Source of the DNA: Podospora pseudocomata
Taxonomy: Eukaryota; Ascomycota; Sordariomycetes; Sordariales; Podosporaceae
Length of the DNA stretch: 64,000 nucleotides
Reading direction: 5' to 3'
Assembly (NCBI RefSeq): GCF_035222375.1
Contig: NC_085887.1
Coordinates: 1,339,501-1,403,500 of the forward strand
The notes under the pieces were generated by a model. The model made no database searches, had not been told where the DNA came from, and saw nothing but the letters and a program-made list of their open reading frames with translations. Position numbers and translations under genes: made by a program. The stretch's first letter is position 1, and each line of letters starts with the position of its first letter. This document shows positions 1 to 12,512 of the stretch, one piece after another.

Positions 1-2218
1 CGTCCCTGTCTCGGTTTTCCCTATCATCATTCCCCCCATCATTCTCACCACCGCCACCGCGCAACCCCTGCCCCGGAGGTGAACCCGAGCCAGTGGCATT
101 ACCCCCACCAAACACCCCCATCGCCTCCGTCTCAAGCTCCTCCTCAAGCTCATGATCCAAATCCTCATCCTCGTCTTCCCCCTCCTCCTCCTCCTCCTCC
201 TCCTCATCAACTTCATCCGACTCAGACACATGCTCATCGCTATCCTCATTCTCCTCAGCATCCGGATCGTCCGAGTCGTCGTCGTCGTCGTCATTGTCGA
301 CTACAACCGTCAGGACAAGAGCAAGCTCCATGGGAGAGAAGAAAGGCGTACGAAGTGGCAACAGATTGTTCAGCATCTCCCCGGTCTCGTCCGAGTTGGA
401 GTCATACTCGTGGTCAGCCACCTTCCAGAAAGCCGTCGGGCCGCAGGGGCCGTGTTCGCTGTAGTCCCTGTGAACGTCCAAAGTCAACAATGCTGTTTCT
501 CAAAGCACCCAAACCAGAAAAAACCTACTTATCAAACCAATTCCCAACAACACCCCTGGCAGACCTCCTCCCACCAAGCTGGAACCCCTCGCTCTTCCAC
601 CGCTCCTCCCCGTCATAAATTGAATACGTCGTCCACCTCACCTCCCCCTCCCTCGTCATCCTCACCGTCCCCCTCAACTCCGAATCCGCATTCCCATCCC
701 AAGACCAGTCCAGCGCCCTAGACTGTCCCTCAAAATGAACAACCGGCCAGTCCTCATGATCTCCCGCCTCAGGATCCGCAGGCTCAATCTTGGTGGCATG
801 AACCTTCATAAGAATAAGCCTCACCGCCTCACCAGTATTCAGCGGCTCCCTCGGCGCTTCGGCCGCCTGACCCTCCCCCTCGTGGTTGTGAAAGTTGAAA
901 TGGAAAAAATCTGTATAATCGAGGAAGCAGACAACCCTCAACCAAGTCCCCTTGACCCCATACGGATCCCTCTTTGCAATCTCCTCCAACTTCAACCTCC
1001 TCTCCCTCTCCTCCTGCTCTTCCTCCTCCTCCTCCTCCTCCTCCCCCTCCACCTTCTTATCCTCCAAACTGGCAAGCGCATTCTCCGGCACCCAAGGGAT
1101 ATAACTCCCCTCCCACACACCCCCAAACCTCTTCCCCCAGACATGCTCCACCGCATCAAAAAACGCCAACCCCTTCGCCCGCAAATTCGTCCCCAACACA
1201 ATCATAATCGCCTCCGCCTTCTCCCAATCAACCCTCAACCCCTTCCCCTCCTCCCCCTCGGGCGTATAAAACGGTCCCCAACCCGTCTCCTCCCTCTTAT
1301 ACTCCCGAATATCATACACCTTCGCACAAGCAGTCGCATAAGCCCTCTCAGGCAAACTCCACTTCTTCAGCGAGCTCCCGCTCGTGACATCCCTCAGCAA
1401 GTCCTGAATCCCCAACAAACAATGCAAATGCGCACTCATCCGCCTCCTCTCCCTCTCCTCCTCGTCCACCACCTCCCCCAACGACCTCCTCACCGTCTTC
1501 GGGCTGATGACAGGAAAAGGTCGCTGAGGGTGCTTCGGAATCCTCTTAAAAATCGTCGACTGGTAAAAAAACCCTTGAAGAACCCCATTCCAATTCTCAT
1601 CAAACGCCGACCTTGGCGCCTCCTCCAGCACCCGGGCCAGATACTCACAAGTCGCCGATCGATGGTACGTCTCCGCATTCACCAACCTCGACGGACCCTC
1701 CTCAAGCCCTTGCTCAAGAGAAGGGATATGACTCAGCAGTCTGGTTATAGTCCGATGAACAAACGGCAGCTCCCGCATAGCCAACTCATTGGTCTTCGTA
1801 AAGTCCCCATCATCAGGAATAAGCCACCCCGCAGAAACAACCTGCTCCAGATGAAGCAGATCCCTCACTTCCTGAACGAAATCAATGCCCGTCGCCGAGG
1901 CTGGTTTGTCCTATCACTCATATCAGCAATCATTCCCCTTTTCCCCAACACTAATTCACTTACCAAAATCCTGCAATAAACATCCCTACAAAGCGGGTTA
2001 TTCCCCTCGACAAAATCCCTAAACCCTTTACAAACCCGTGGCAAGTTCCCCAAGTCCTTCGGGTCAAGAAGGGAGAGTATCCCGTGGAATATCTCGGGCG
2101 GGAGGCTCAAAATGCCCACCATCTCGTTGTCGGTTGTTGTCGTGCTAGATGAAGAGGAGGAGGAGGTGGTGGGGCGGCAAGTCGGGAGGTGACTTGCGGT
2201 TGAGGATGTTGATGTCAT
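1..2218 (-). CDS. F-box domain protein, 3' end cut by the window edge
   Basis: Exons are 2218-1964, 1871-529 and 467-1 (open to the window edge). The introns are 1963-1872 (GTAAGT...CAG) and 528-468 (GTAGGT...CAG). The start is the first ATG after the CA repeat and leads into a Ser/Thr run (residues 16-29). An F-box follows at about residues 36-72 (LPPEIFHGILSLLD...LPRVCKGF). F-box proteins usually bridge substrates to SCF ubiquitin ligases through Skp1. Splicing intron 2 restores WFDKDYSEHGPCGPTAFWK, a block I know from fungal F-box proteins of this type, which supports the model. Exon 2 carries a Glu tract and exon 3 a long Asp/Glu-rich region followed by a Gly-rich one. An alternative start is Met33. 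The substrate is unknown, and the C-terminus lies beyond the window. Confidence 0.85.
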
Positions 2219-2224
2219 GAACCG

Positions 2225-2230
2225 ACACAC

Positions 2231-2272
<42 letters not shown>
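2225..2272. repeat. CA dinucleotide microsatellite
   Basis: About 24 AC units with a single G interruption. It begins a few bases upstream of the F-box start codon (2218, minus strand), so it probably lies in the 5' leader or core promoter. Length polymorphism is likely. Confidence 0.95.
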
Positions 2273-2274
<2 letters not shown>

Positions 2275-3877
2275 CAACCAAAGTTTGATGATTGGAAAAA
2301 AATGGTTGATTTTGGGGAAAGTGGTTGGGCGATGGATGGGCTTGTGTGTTCAGTGGGTGGTGACGATTATCCGTTTGCCGCCGCCCCGGAGTGGATGTGG
2401 TGTAATGTCGGTGATAAGAGCTCCCTAACCACCGGGACCGAGCGAAGGTTACCTAACCCACGGGCATCAGTCAGCAAAGCAAGCGTCTAACGTGATGGAA
2501 CTCGCTCAACCTGATCAAAAACGTACACTTGATGTTTTGTTTTGTACGCAGTTGTCGATTATTGGAATCTGTGTCAGATTCTGCTTTGCATTTGATTACT
2601 GCACTGCAAAGTTGTTGAGTTGTTGCGACTTGGAATTTGTTATCTAGGTTTGCCCCTCAGATGGTGGTGACTTGGACCCAGCTCCTCAAGCAGGCTACAA
2701 AAAAAAAATGGTTTGTAATCCTCAAGAGCTACGGGCACCTACGCGGGGTTCCTTGCCACTTTTTCCCTCTCGTTCCTTCCCAAAACATAAAAGGAGCGGC
2801 AGGAGCAAGCTGCCTTGTGACCAGTACCTACCAGCTGTTGGGACAGGAGCCCGGGGAGGAGCCCGGGGAGGAGCCCCTACCCTGACCTAGCTAAAGAAGC
2901 AACAGCAACCCCGCACTTTTTTTGGTTGAAGGAGCTTGGGAGCTGCCGTCTGAACTGTGGGGGACATAGGTATGGCGTCAGTTTCGTCGGGTTGGACCTA
3001 GCTTCTACACACACGGTGATGGGATATGCGGTTGACTTTTGCATGACAATCCCCCCAGAATATCATGCAAGTCCGAGTAGTGTATAACCCCCACTGCCAA
3101 GATCCAAGACATGTCGGTGTCTGTCGGTGACTTTGTCGAGTATAGGACGTGGGGGTTGAAGGTGGTGTATGTAGGTACTGGTCCTATTTGGATCGGTACC
3201 AGGGGTTTCAGCAACGAAGGGACAGCAAGGGGGAGGGAGTGTGCATCTAATACCTTACCTACACCTCCTCATCGCCCTTGACCACAATAAGAAGCAGCAG
3301 CATGGCAAAATGTATCATCAATTTGTTTTTCTTCTTCTTCCTCTCATGTCAAATGCTATGTGTAATCGCCCAATAAAACAGGTCATGAGCAAAAAAGAAA
3401 CCAAAAAAAAAAAAAAAAATATCAACATAAAAAATAAGGGGTATAGTGTTTTAAAAAGGAGCTCAACAAGAAGAAAAAACTCGATGTGCGTGTGAATGTT
3501 GTTTGAAGTAGTAATATGCCCCCCCCCCTCCCTCCATGTTCTCGCTTGACCTGACCACGTAGGTATATGCTTTCCTCCCCGTATGCCTCCCTCCTCACCA
3601 CCCTCATCAAGCCCCTTTCCGTTGGGACTTTCCGTTTTAGTATGCTATGCCTAATTTTCATAATAATAGGCCCCCCTCATTCCCTTCCAAGTGTCCCTCC
3701 ATGTGTTTTCGCAATAACAGTATAAACCCGTCTCAAAGATCATAAACAGCCACCCCACACTCCCTCCGTCTCTGGCAAACACCTAGCAAGCAAGATGATA
3801 GGCCTCTGCGAGAAACCCCTATACAACCCCAACAAAAGCAGTTAACCTTCCCGTATGTGTGTAAATTACCACACCAG
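2273..3877. other. Intergenic region between F-box gene promoter and C2H2 gene 3' end
   Basis: About 1.6 kb with no ORF I can support as a gene. It holds the upstream region of the F-box gene, a 12-bp GC-rich direct repeat (aggagcccgggg, two full copies and a partial third, 2845-2876), an A-tract near 3405-3418, and the 3' flank of the zinc-finger gene. Confidence 0.6.
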
Positions 3878-6800
3878 CTAATGCATCTGCCCCATGTTCA
3901 GATTAATACAATTGCTCAGCAGAGTAGCACCCTCGTGGAGCAGCTGCCACCTCGTCACCTCAAAGGTGTCCTTCAAAATCATCAGCATAGACGTGTTGTG
4001 GCTGATCCCCTTCATAGTCTTGAGCTCCTCTGGCGACGCCGGGTTGCCATACTTGGCCAGGTACTCCCGCATCTGACGGACCTTGTCCTGCTGAGTGGTC
4101 GGCACAGGCGTTTCCGGGCTGGGTCCCTCGAGAGCAAACCCATAGCACCACACCACCAGAGCGGCAAAGTAGAGAACCCAGGGCCTGTTGAGCAGGACGT
4201 CGTCGCGGGCCGAGTAAATCTCGTCGTACCGGCCGTATCCGTTGGAGCTGGGAGTCGCCACTCGATCAGGCTGGAGCACCGAGTTCAGGAACTTGAGGGC
4301 GTAGTACGTCGCGTCGCGCGCCTTTGCCGTCGGGGCCCACTCTCTCATCCGCTTCGAAGCGCTGGAGACATCCTGCTGCCCAATCGCTCGACCGAGCAAT
4401 CTCTTTGCTCGCGCGTGCATCTGGCAGTCGACGATGTCCACGTGCATGGCCATGTGGGCCAGGTGGTGGAGGACGATCCGGCTCTCAAACACGACATTGG
4501 CTTCGCTGTGGTCGGGTGTGTGAAAATAGGGGTCGGCCGACGCCTCGCCGCGCTTGAACAACGTCTTGTCAAAGTCGCCCTTCCACGAGTCGAAAGCCCT
4601 CGTCAAGGTAGCCCGCCACTTGTCCCGCCCGCCGAGAGCTTGTCCGACCGGGCCGCCGAGAGAGTTGACTTGAAGATCTCTCTGGTTCATGTGCCAACTG
4701 ACACTGAGCAAGCCGGCCATTAGAATGGTGCGGCCAAACGAGTTCGTCTGCACCTCGTGGCCGCTCAGTGTCCGCTTGAGACCTTCCAAGAAGGCGACCG
4801 GCTTGTTGCCCACAGCCAAGAGCTGTGACTCGATCCTGCCCACCTCGGCACCGCTTGTGGCCTTCCACAACTTATCGTCACAAGGCAACGGCAGGCGCAT
4901 CTCGTGGGCCACCATGACGGTGGAATGTCCAAACATGGTGGCGTGAATAGAGTCGATAACAAAGGCGGCAAAGGCTGCGCGCCGCGTCGACTCGCCAGCG
5001 ATCCAGTGGTTCCACCACTCGCTCGGAGTGTGCGCCATACCCGATGTCGACGAGTGTCTGGAGCCGTTGGTCTTGTCATCTCTGGGATTCGGTGGCGAAT
5101 CCAAAGCGGACTTGCCGATGAGGGCTCGCCCGCGACGCATGAGAGTGATGGTAGTGGCATGGTGAATATGTGCCCTCTCGTGAAGCTCGCGGGTCGAGTA
5201 CATCTTTTCGTATAGTTCGAGCAGGAGGAGCGTCTGGAAAACCCACAGCTTCGCCGGCGGCCGGCAGTTGGGATCCTGGAACATTTCCCACCTGAGATGC
5301 CACGCCAAAAAGTTGGAGAGCTGGGCACCAGCTTTGGTCACCTTCTGACCGTGAGTCTTGTCAAGACAGGCGGCACCGATCGTCATCATGGCAATCAACA
5401 GCAGATTCGGCGTCTTTTCTGGGGAGAAGGTCGGCTTATGCAAAATGGGAACCTGATCGCTAAAGTGAACCCAGTACGAGCCGATGTACGCCTGCATCAT
5501 CTTGCGGCTGAGCATGTGTGAGTCGTCGTTGCGATCGCCTTCGAGGATGCCTTCGCGTTGCCGCTCGACTGGCGCCTGGCCATTTTCGTGGAATCTTTCC
5601 TTGATAAACTCGAAGATCTCGGCGCTCTTCTCGTCTGAAATGACCGACTCGGGGAGGTTTTGATCCAAAAGGTTAGTGACGGACATGATCTGCTGTGGTG
5701 CTGTTGAAGGTGGGAAGTAGCCCATCTGGCTTGGATCATTGCCGTAGTAAGGCACACTAAACTGGCTGGAGAACTCCCCATAGCTGTGAAGACAAGTCAG
5801 CACAAAATGGACCTTGAAGGCGAGTGATAAAACTTACTTGTACCCTCCCCCTTGAATCGGCACAGCCATTGGAGAACCATCCGTGTGTGCGGTGTTGAAC
5901 AGGTACGCCATGAAATCCTCCGGCATGCCGACATAAGGCGACTTGTTCAACATGCTGTCGCTGCCAAACACGGGCATTGTTTGAGGCATGGCCATTTGAT
6001 CAAGCAACATCATTTCACCTCCTGGCTGCTGATGCTGATCATTGTATTCGGTCGAGGTCGGTGGCGCATACGCCTGCTGCTGTTCTTCACGATCAACACC
6101 CCCGGCTGACGAAGTAGGAAACTCGGATGGCGGCAGACTGAATGGAGGGAAGTTTTGTGGTGGAACATAGGACATCCCGCCCGCCGACTGGGGAGTTCCC
6201 GATGGCTGGCTGTGGTATCCTGGCTGGTTCGAAACAGGTGATAAAACGCCGTAAGGACCAACGCTGGTCTGAATGGAAGGCCGTTGAGGACCGCCTGGAG
6301 AATGAAGTGGCTGTCGTTGAGACATATGCCCGTAGTTGTTATGGTCGTGGTGCATGTAGTCGACGGGACCATTGGATCCTCCGTTTGGATAGCCAGCCGG
6401 TGGCGTGTTGCCCATTGGACTGTACGGCATGCCGTTCTTTGGAGACTGAAATTGCATGGTCAAAGCCCGGCCCTTGTTGTATGCCGTGCCTGGCCTGTTG
6501 ACTTCAGGAGAGGCAGAGCCCGCCGTCATAAATGGAGATCGGTTATCTGTGATGGGTGAGGCTTGACTCATCAGCGAGTCTTTCCGGTTGAGAGCAGACC
6601 CCTTTGCCGTGTGTCGGTCCTTGTGACGATTGCAAAGATCGAGCCGGACGAAGGTCCTCTGGCAGTCACCGATGCCGCACTTGTACACTTGCTTCGGGTT
6701 ATGGTTGAGCTGATGGCGGTAGCTTTTCAACAGACAAGGAGGTTAGTACAGAGACAAACTCATATTGACACTCAAGATTTAAAAGCACATACAGATGCTC

Positions 6801-7130
6801 TGCCCTCGAGTAGCTCTTCCCGCAACCCTTCTCAGGACACTCAAACTTCTTCTCCTGGCCCTTCCGGCTTCGCCTACGTTTCCGCGCGGGGCCTTCCGAG
6901 TTGGACGAGTGAGCACCATCCCCGCCATCCTCGGCATCATCTAGATCGAGACCATCCACATCTTTGTCGTCAGATCGGCTACGTGTGCGGCCTCTCTCAT
7001 GGTCTTCGTGCTCCTGTTTTATGTTTTCAGGAGGCGTGAGCTCCTGCTGAGGGGGCATGGACTGCATAGTTCGCGCCGGTGGTGCTGGAGGTTTGATTTC
7101 ACTTGGCTGGGATGCGAGAACAGAAGCCAT
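3878..7130 (-). CDS. C2H2 zinc-finger transcription factor with fungal-specific regulatory domain
   Basis: Exons are 7130-6793, 6722-5838 and 5783-3878, giving 1042 aa. The introns (6792-6723 and 5837-5784) have GTATGT and GTAAGT donors. Two tandem C2H2 fingers are seen: C98/C103/H116/H120 and C128/C133/H146/H150, both C-x4-C-x12-H-x3-H. The first is interrupted by intron 1, and removing the intron restores it exactly. A basic ARKRRRSRK (residues 82-90) resembles a nuclear localisation signal. Residues 150-400 are Pro/Gln/Ser-rich, a likely activation or disordered region. Exon 3 encodes a helical domain (YIGSYWVHFSDQVPILHKPTF onward) typical of the fungal transcription factor homology region (PF04082 type). 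The C2H2-plus-PF04082 arrangement resembles klf1/rsv2-like regulators, but I cannot assign an ortholog or target genes. The upstream region is unusually long. Confidence 0.88.
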
Positions 7131-7630
7131 GTTCTCTCGCAGAGGTGATTTTCCAATCGGAAGACACCGGCACTGATTGGGCTGCACGGTTGAATGAGTA
7201 GCTCTTGTTCAGTCACACAGATCCGGGGTAGGAATACTGGGGAAGGTCCCGAGTGAATCTCCGAAATGCCCGGCTGGCAAAGTGTGACGATGGGTGATGA
7301 ATCGGGATGGTCCGCGGGACTTACAATACAGTGCGTGCGTATGTAGGTGAAGGGCCGCTCTGTGGAGTAGATATACGCTCGATGGAGGTGGCACGAGGTA
7401 TAGGCAGACGTGCTGTGAATCGATAGGGTGTGGGTTTTTGTGGTGGTATGGACTGCTGTATATGTCGCTCAAAGACGCGCCAGAGAGGGGAAAGAGAGGT
7501 GTTCGTGGAGTTGGGGGACTCGCTCTCGACCTCACCAAGAAACCAATAGGGACGAGGCTCACGATATCATGGCAGGCAAAGCTCAACACGGCGGGCAAAA
7601 GTAAAGTGACCGGCGCCTCCCGTCAGAACC

Positions 7631-7661
<31 letters not shown>

Positions 7662-10600
7662 GAAATTATTTTCAAACAAAGGAGGCAAAAAACAAGAGCA
7701 AGCCCGCCAGATGCCGCTGCGCGTCGGAGAAGGCCTCTTCAGTAAAATAATGCGGTTTCCTGGTCTGTAGCATAAGATCAGCGACAAGAGCTTTTGGGAA
7801 CCGATGCGGGAAAATGAACGGAACATCGCCCGCCAGCACCCAGCCAGCGGACCACTCAGCACGGGGCACACATTAGGAAAAGGGCCTGGACAACCGAAGA
7901 GCGAGCGGGGGCAGCCGGGGTACGACGTGGTATGGGGGTAGGGGTTACTGTATGTAGAGGGGGGTGTGGCCCGAGCAGCATCAGAGCATCTGCAAGCAAG
8001 CTGGTGGACCAAGCGCTCGGGTGGAGCATCTTTGCTGGAACAGCCAGGGGGACCGGGGAGGGACGAGGGATAAAAAAAAAATCTTGGGTTGCCTGCGAAG
8101 GAGGAGAGGAGCTGGTTGTCCGACCCTTTGCCCAGCCATGCCACCGAGGTCAGGTAGGTAGCTAACCAGCCTGGACTGGAAAAGCGGTCCCTTCCTACCA
8201 GCCGCGGAGCGAGGGTGGTGAGGAGACAGAGGAGAGAGGATGGTGTATCTTCAGCACCTTCGTCTTCACACATGGTCCATCTCGGCAGCGCATTGTCCAG
8301 GCATATTCGGCTCCCTGCACGGGCGATATATGGTTGCGCACAGTCCAGCTGTCGTGGATGGCTGCTGGCTGGCCCGCTTCAATCTCGTCCCGAGCATCCA
8401 TGCCCATATTGCCATCCGCAATGTTTTGTGGTACTCGAAGAAACCAGCTTTGGAGTCTCGGGAGTGCTTGGGCTGATGGGGTCGAAGGGGGGCTGAAGGG
8501 TTGCGGATAAACACTGGAGAAGAAGAAAAACGAGGATACATACCTGGCCGCGGGTAGCGCACTCAGAGAGGCAAAGTGTAGCGGGACAAGGGACTCAGAC
8601 AGACAAGGCTAAAGAATAAGCAGAGTGGTAATCCGCACGGGGTTTGGTGGGAAGGACCGCGACGAAGAGGGGTCTGTCGAGGGGTCTTGTTGAGGGTTGC
8701 TGTCGTCGATGCGGTGCGATGGATGGAATAGTTGCACGGGACCTGACGTCTGCGTCTTTCCCCGGACTGCTGAGGCTGTCTGTCCAACCTTGGCCTCCCG
8801 TGGGTCAGGACGTGGTGTTTCTGGGGAAGAGCGGGAGAAGAAGAATCAGAAGCGGCGGCAGTGTGGGGGTCTCGAGGTGATGGCCCATCCATTGGGGTTT
8901 TATAAGAAAGGGATGGCTGCCCAGAGAGGCCGTGTGCTGCCGTGGCCGAAATGGGGTCCCTGAGGACTTTCCTAGGATCCATGCCCATGCATCTGCACCT
9001 CAGTTCACGCCCATCTCACCATGTACCGGTTGATGCCACTCCTGGCTGCCACATGCCGCTAGGCACTTCGGGATGCTCATCCAGCTCTGGGTAAAATGTC
9101 TTGCTGCTTTCTACTGGATTGCTAATGATGATGGTAGATCCCAGCTGCTGCCACTGGGGAGGGTGAACCGCAACCAGATTCGGCCGTCAAGAGGTTCGTT
9201 ACCAGATGTGTCTTGTGTTTGAGGACACCCATGGACACAGCATGTCAGGGTATCCGGCACCAAGGCGCGGGGCTCTCCAACTGGCGGGGTCCCGAAAAGC
9301 CCGCTCTTTTTCTACCCAAGTACCTACCGTGAAGCTGGAGTGCTGGCAGAAGGGAATCAACCGTCAAGACGGGGACTCCACGGTGGTGTTGAAGGCGCCC
9401 AGAGGTGTGCCACATGGCAAAAGACCGGAATTTGCAACGAAAATGTTGAAAAGACAATCTACGATCCCGAGGACCTGGAAAGGGTGCGCCGCGAGTTCTC
9501 ACGCCTGGCCGTCGCACGGAGATGACGGCTTCCACACAGTATTCTTGCGCGGCTGGCCTGATGCGGCGCAGACACTTGAGTGTTGGGGTGCCTCGAGGAT
9601 GCTGGGTGTGAGTGGGGGAACAGCCAAGCGGTAGCCAGCCAACAGGAGACGAAAGTATTTAGCCTCCCAGGTTGGTGTGTGAAGCAAGACCCTCCAGGGC
9701 TACTCGCAGGCTGCGGAGGTCATGCTCTTCACTCACACTTGGAGGTCACTCACAGTCAGAGGTAAGGTAAACGAGACCCGCCTCTCAGAGAAAGCCGACC
9801 ATCGCTCTGGACTTCTGGCACCACCCCCCTTCATCTCCTGAGCCCCGCTTTCTTGCGTTAACGGAGCGTGATGTGGCCTGGGGCCTCTTCATCCCATCAC
9901 AATGAGAGCGGATAAACGCCGAATTCGCTGACCGTCTCGAGTCCATGATGGTCCATGTCTTTGAAACTCTCTTTTTGATAGCTCTGGGCACCCGTCGACT
10001 TTTTGATCAACGTCTTTGGAGTGAGCGCGGGAGCGCGGCGTGGGGTGAATTCTGGCAGCCAAGGGACAAGGGTCGTCCCTGGACTCCCTGCCACCCGTGG
10101 TCCGTGGATCGGTTCGTTTGCTGAGGAAAATATGGGGACCCGGGGTAGATCTGTCTGATTGGCGGAGTCTTCCCGCTATGGGGGGCATTGGCTGGCAGCT
10201 GGCCCGCTTTTCCTTCTATCGATTATCAAACCAAAAATCATTCCGAGACATTTCATATTTCATTCTGTGATCACCGCTTCATTCTCTCCGGTCATTCTCA
10301 AGGACAATTCCTCTCTGAGAGGACTCGGTCAGCCACTAGGTTCAGACCACGCCCAATCCCGGATTCGGTGTACGTTCAACAGCTGGCACAAGGCCCACAG
10401 GGCGACCTCAGCTTCACCAACCACCACACCCACTCAGTGCCACTCAGAATCCAACATGGTTAGGTTGGGGAGCCAAGAGCCGTAGAACTCGATTTTCCCG
10501 CAAACCGAGTCTATTCTTCCCACTGGACTTGCATATGGAAAGACGCCTTATAATCTGAGGCATCAGAATGTGCACACGATCACAATCAGCGTGTCAAGAG

Positions 10601-12512
10601 CCATGGACAGCCAAGGGCATCACTAGTCTCGTGTGGCCCCCAACTTTTTTTCCCAGCAGGGTTCCCAAACAACTTGAAAGGCGTGGGACACATCCTAAGA
10701 AGCCACCATTTGTTTTTTTTTTTTTTGGGCTGACACACGATGCTGGTCATGTCAGGGCCCAAGGCTCTGGGCACGCGACTGTCATGATTCACCCAAACCC
10801 ACACCACTGGGACAATGACGTTGCTGCGGTATTTCTGGCATCGAATATTCTTCGGCATCCCCGAGCTCCATCAGGAACACGCAACAGTGCTCATGGTTTT
10901 CATGATACCTACCCAGCCGAGATGGTCTGAGGTGAAGTCGCCCCCGGCAGTACCCCGCAGCTTCATAGGTAGAGCGGCTCATCGATCTGAACTGAATCTC
11001 ACCAGCCACCACTCGAGTTTTGTCGTGTGCGCTAATGCGGACAAGTCGTGGGGATCGTGGTGGCCCTCGAGCAATGCCGTTGAGAAACGCGGGATGTGGG
11101 CAGCAAACCCAGGACGATCCTAGGTGGTTGTCAACCTCGCTCAAAGTTGTAACACGAGCCCTCGAGATTCAAGTGCGAGAACAAGCATTGTCCACATCGC
11201 ACCTGACCGGTTACGAGGTCAGTGATTTGCTGAAGAAGCTCCAGATGCTGTCTGGGCGGCGAAAAACCACCAAGAAAGCGCCACCGTCGTCCTAGCTGCA
11301 TGCAGGTCGACCGAAAGGTGAGGATGTTGTACCTGAAGGAGGAGGTGTGTACACCCTCTTGGTGTAGTGGAAGGTCTCTTGAGAACAGCCATGCCTCGAT
11401 TCTCTCAGACACCTGAGACGTAACGAGCCCACGAGTTGCTCATGCTGTGGAACTCCTGGGAGGAAGGGGGCATACACGTGCACAGCAGCATGTCAACTCG
11501 CTGCCTGCCGAGACATTCGGTATTTTACTATGTTGCCACGTAGGTGTCGACCCTCAAGCTACCTATGGACGTAGAATAGATGCCCTCGGCCAGTGGATCC
11601 CTCTGAACAGCCGAGAAGCCAAGCAGGTCGGAGATTCGCGAGTTGCGTGACCAGGAACGCGCTGCGTGATGCACGTCAAGCAGCTATCCGAACAAAACCC
11701 CTCACATCATTCTGCGACTTCAACCCCACGGCCCACCACACAGACTTTTGGGGTGCCTGCCGAACAAATAATTGCCTGGCCAGTGCCGTCGGCTTCAACC
11801 GAAGCCGTCGCTGTCGAGGTGCGACGTTGTCACTCATCCTGAGAGGCGCCGAGGGGAACGAGACAGATTCGACAAAGATGGGATGACAAGTACAAGGCAA
11901 AATAGGAAAGCCGGGAGTGCGGGCCTAGTCAGCCATCTTCCCGTGCGAGCGATCCAAAGTCTAAACTTCTCTGGGCCAATTGCAACTCCGCGAACCTGTT
12001 CCATTCTCAACTCAATCTCACTCTTCCTGGAAAGACTTTCAAAGATTATACATATTTCCAACACCGCAACCATAGCCGCTTTGGTCAATAACAACTTTAC
12101 ACCACTCCCCGGAGAGAGCAGCAACTCCGACATTATGGATATGGATATCACGGCAGGCAACGACAAGTACTACAAAGCCAAAGCGGTGGGGGGTTTCCAA
12201 TGACCTGGGTTAAAGTGGTAAGGTCCCCTGCTTGACTGACCAATTAGGGCCCGAGCTTGGCCGAAAGGCGCTGTGTCGTCAGAGCTCCAGGGATCCCGCG
12301 CTTTTGCCTTGCGACGCAGGGCTGGCAGGCAATCTTTTCCGTCCCAGAAAGTCCCCTCTTGTCTCCCCCATGTCCACTTCGGTCCAGCAACTGTACAGCT
12401 TCCTGTCGTTGTTTGAGCTTGGTTGACTCCTAGGATGTGAGAACTTGCCTCGGGGAATCAAAATCTATACTCTGTACATTTCTTCTTAGGTGGCTCAGCA
12501 CCAATCCACAAT
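7131..12512. other. 5.4 kb non-coding region upstream of the C2H2 regulator and SAP30
   Basis: No ORF here looks like a conserved protein; the reading frames (up to 216 codons) are low-complexity and overlap on both strands. Contents include an A29 tract at 7631-7659 and a good splice-donor word on the minus strand (CCAG|GTATGT, G at 8543), which could belong to a leader intron of the C2H2 gene. A CT-rich leader-like stretch near 12000 precedes SAP30. The region must hold the divergent promoters of both genes and could hold a non-coding transcript. Confidence 0.5.
12135..12203 (+). other. Possible upstream ORF (22 codons) in the SAP30 leader
   Basis: An ATG with a short in-frame ORF (begins MDMDITAGND, ends GGFQ, then TGA) about 380 nt before the SAP30 start. 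It follows a CAACTC/CAATCTC-rich stretch that looks like a transcribed leader. A GTAAGG word near 12217 and a TTCTTAG near 12489 could bound a leader intron between it and the main ORF. This is inference only. Confidence 0.25.

Noticed and set aside
735-1979. 414-codon plus-strand frame rich in Pro/Leu/Arg
   Set aside because: It is antisense to the F-box exon 2, which has a recognisable domain, splice sites and a conserved junction; the plus frame is a shadow.
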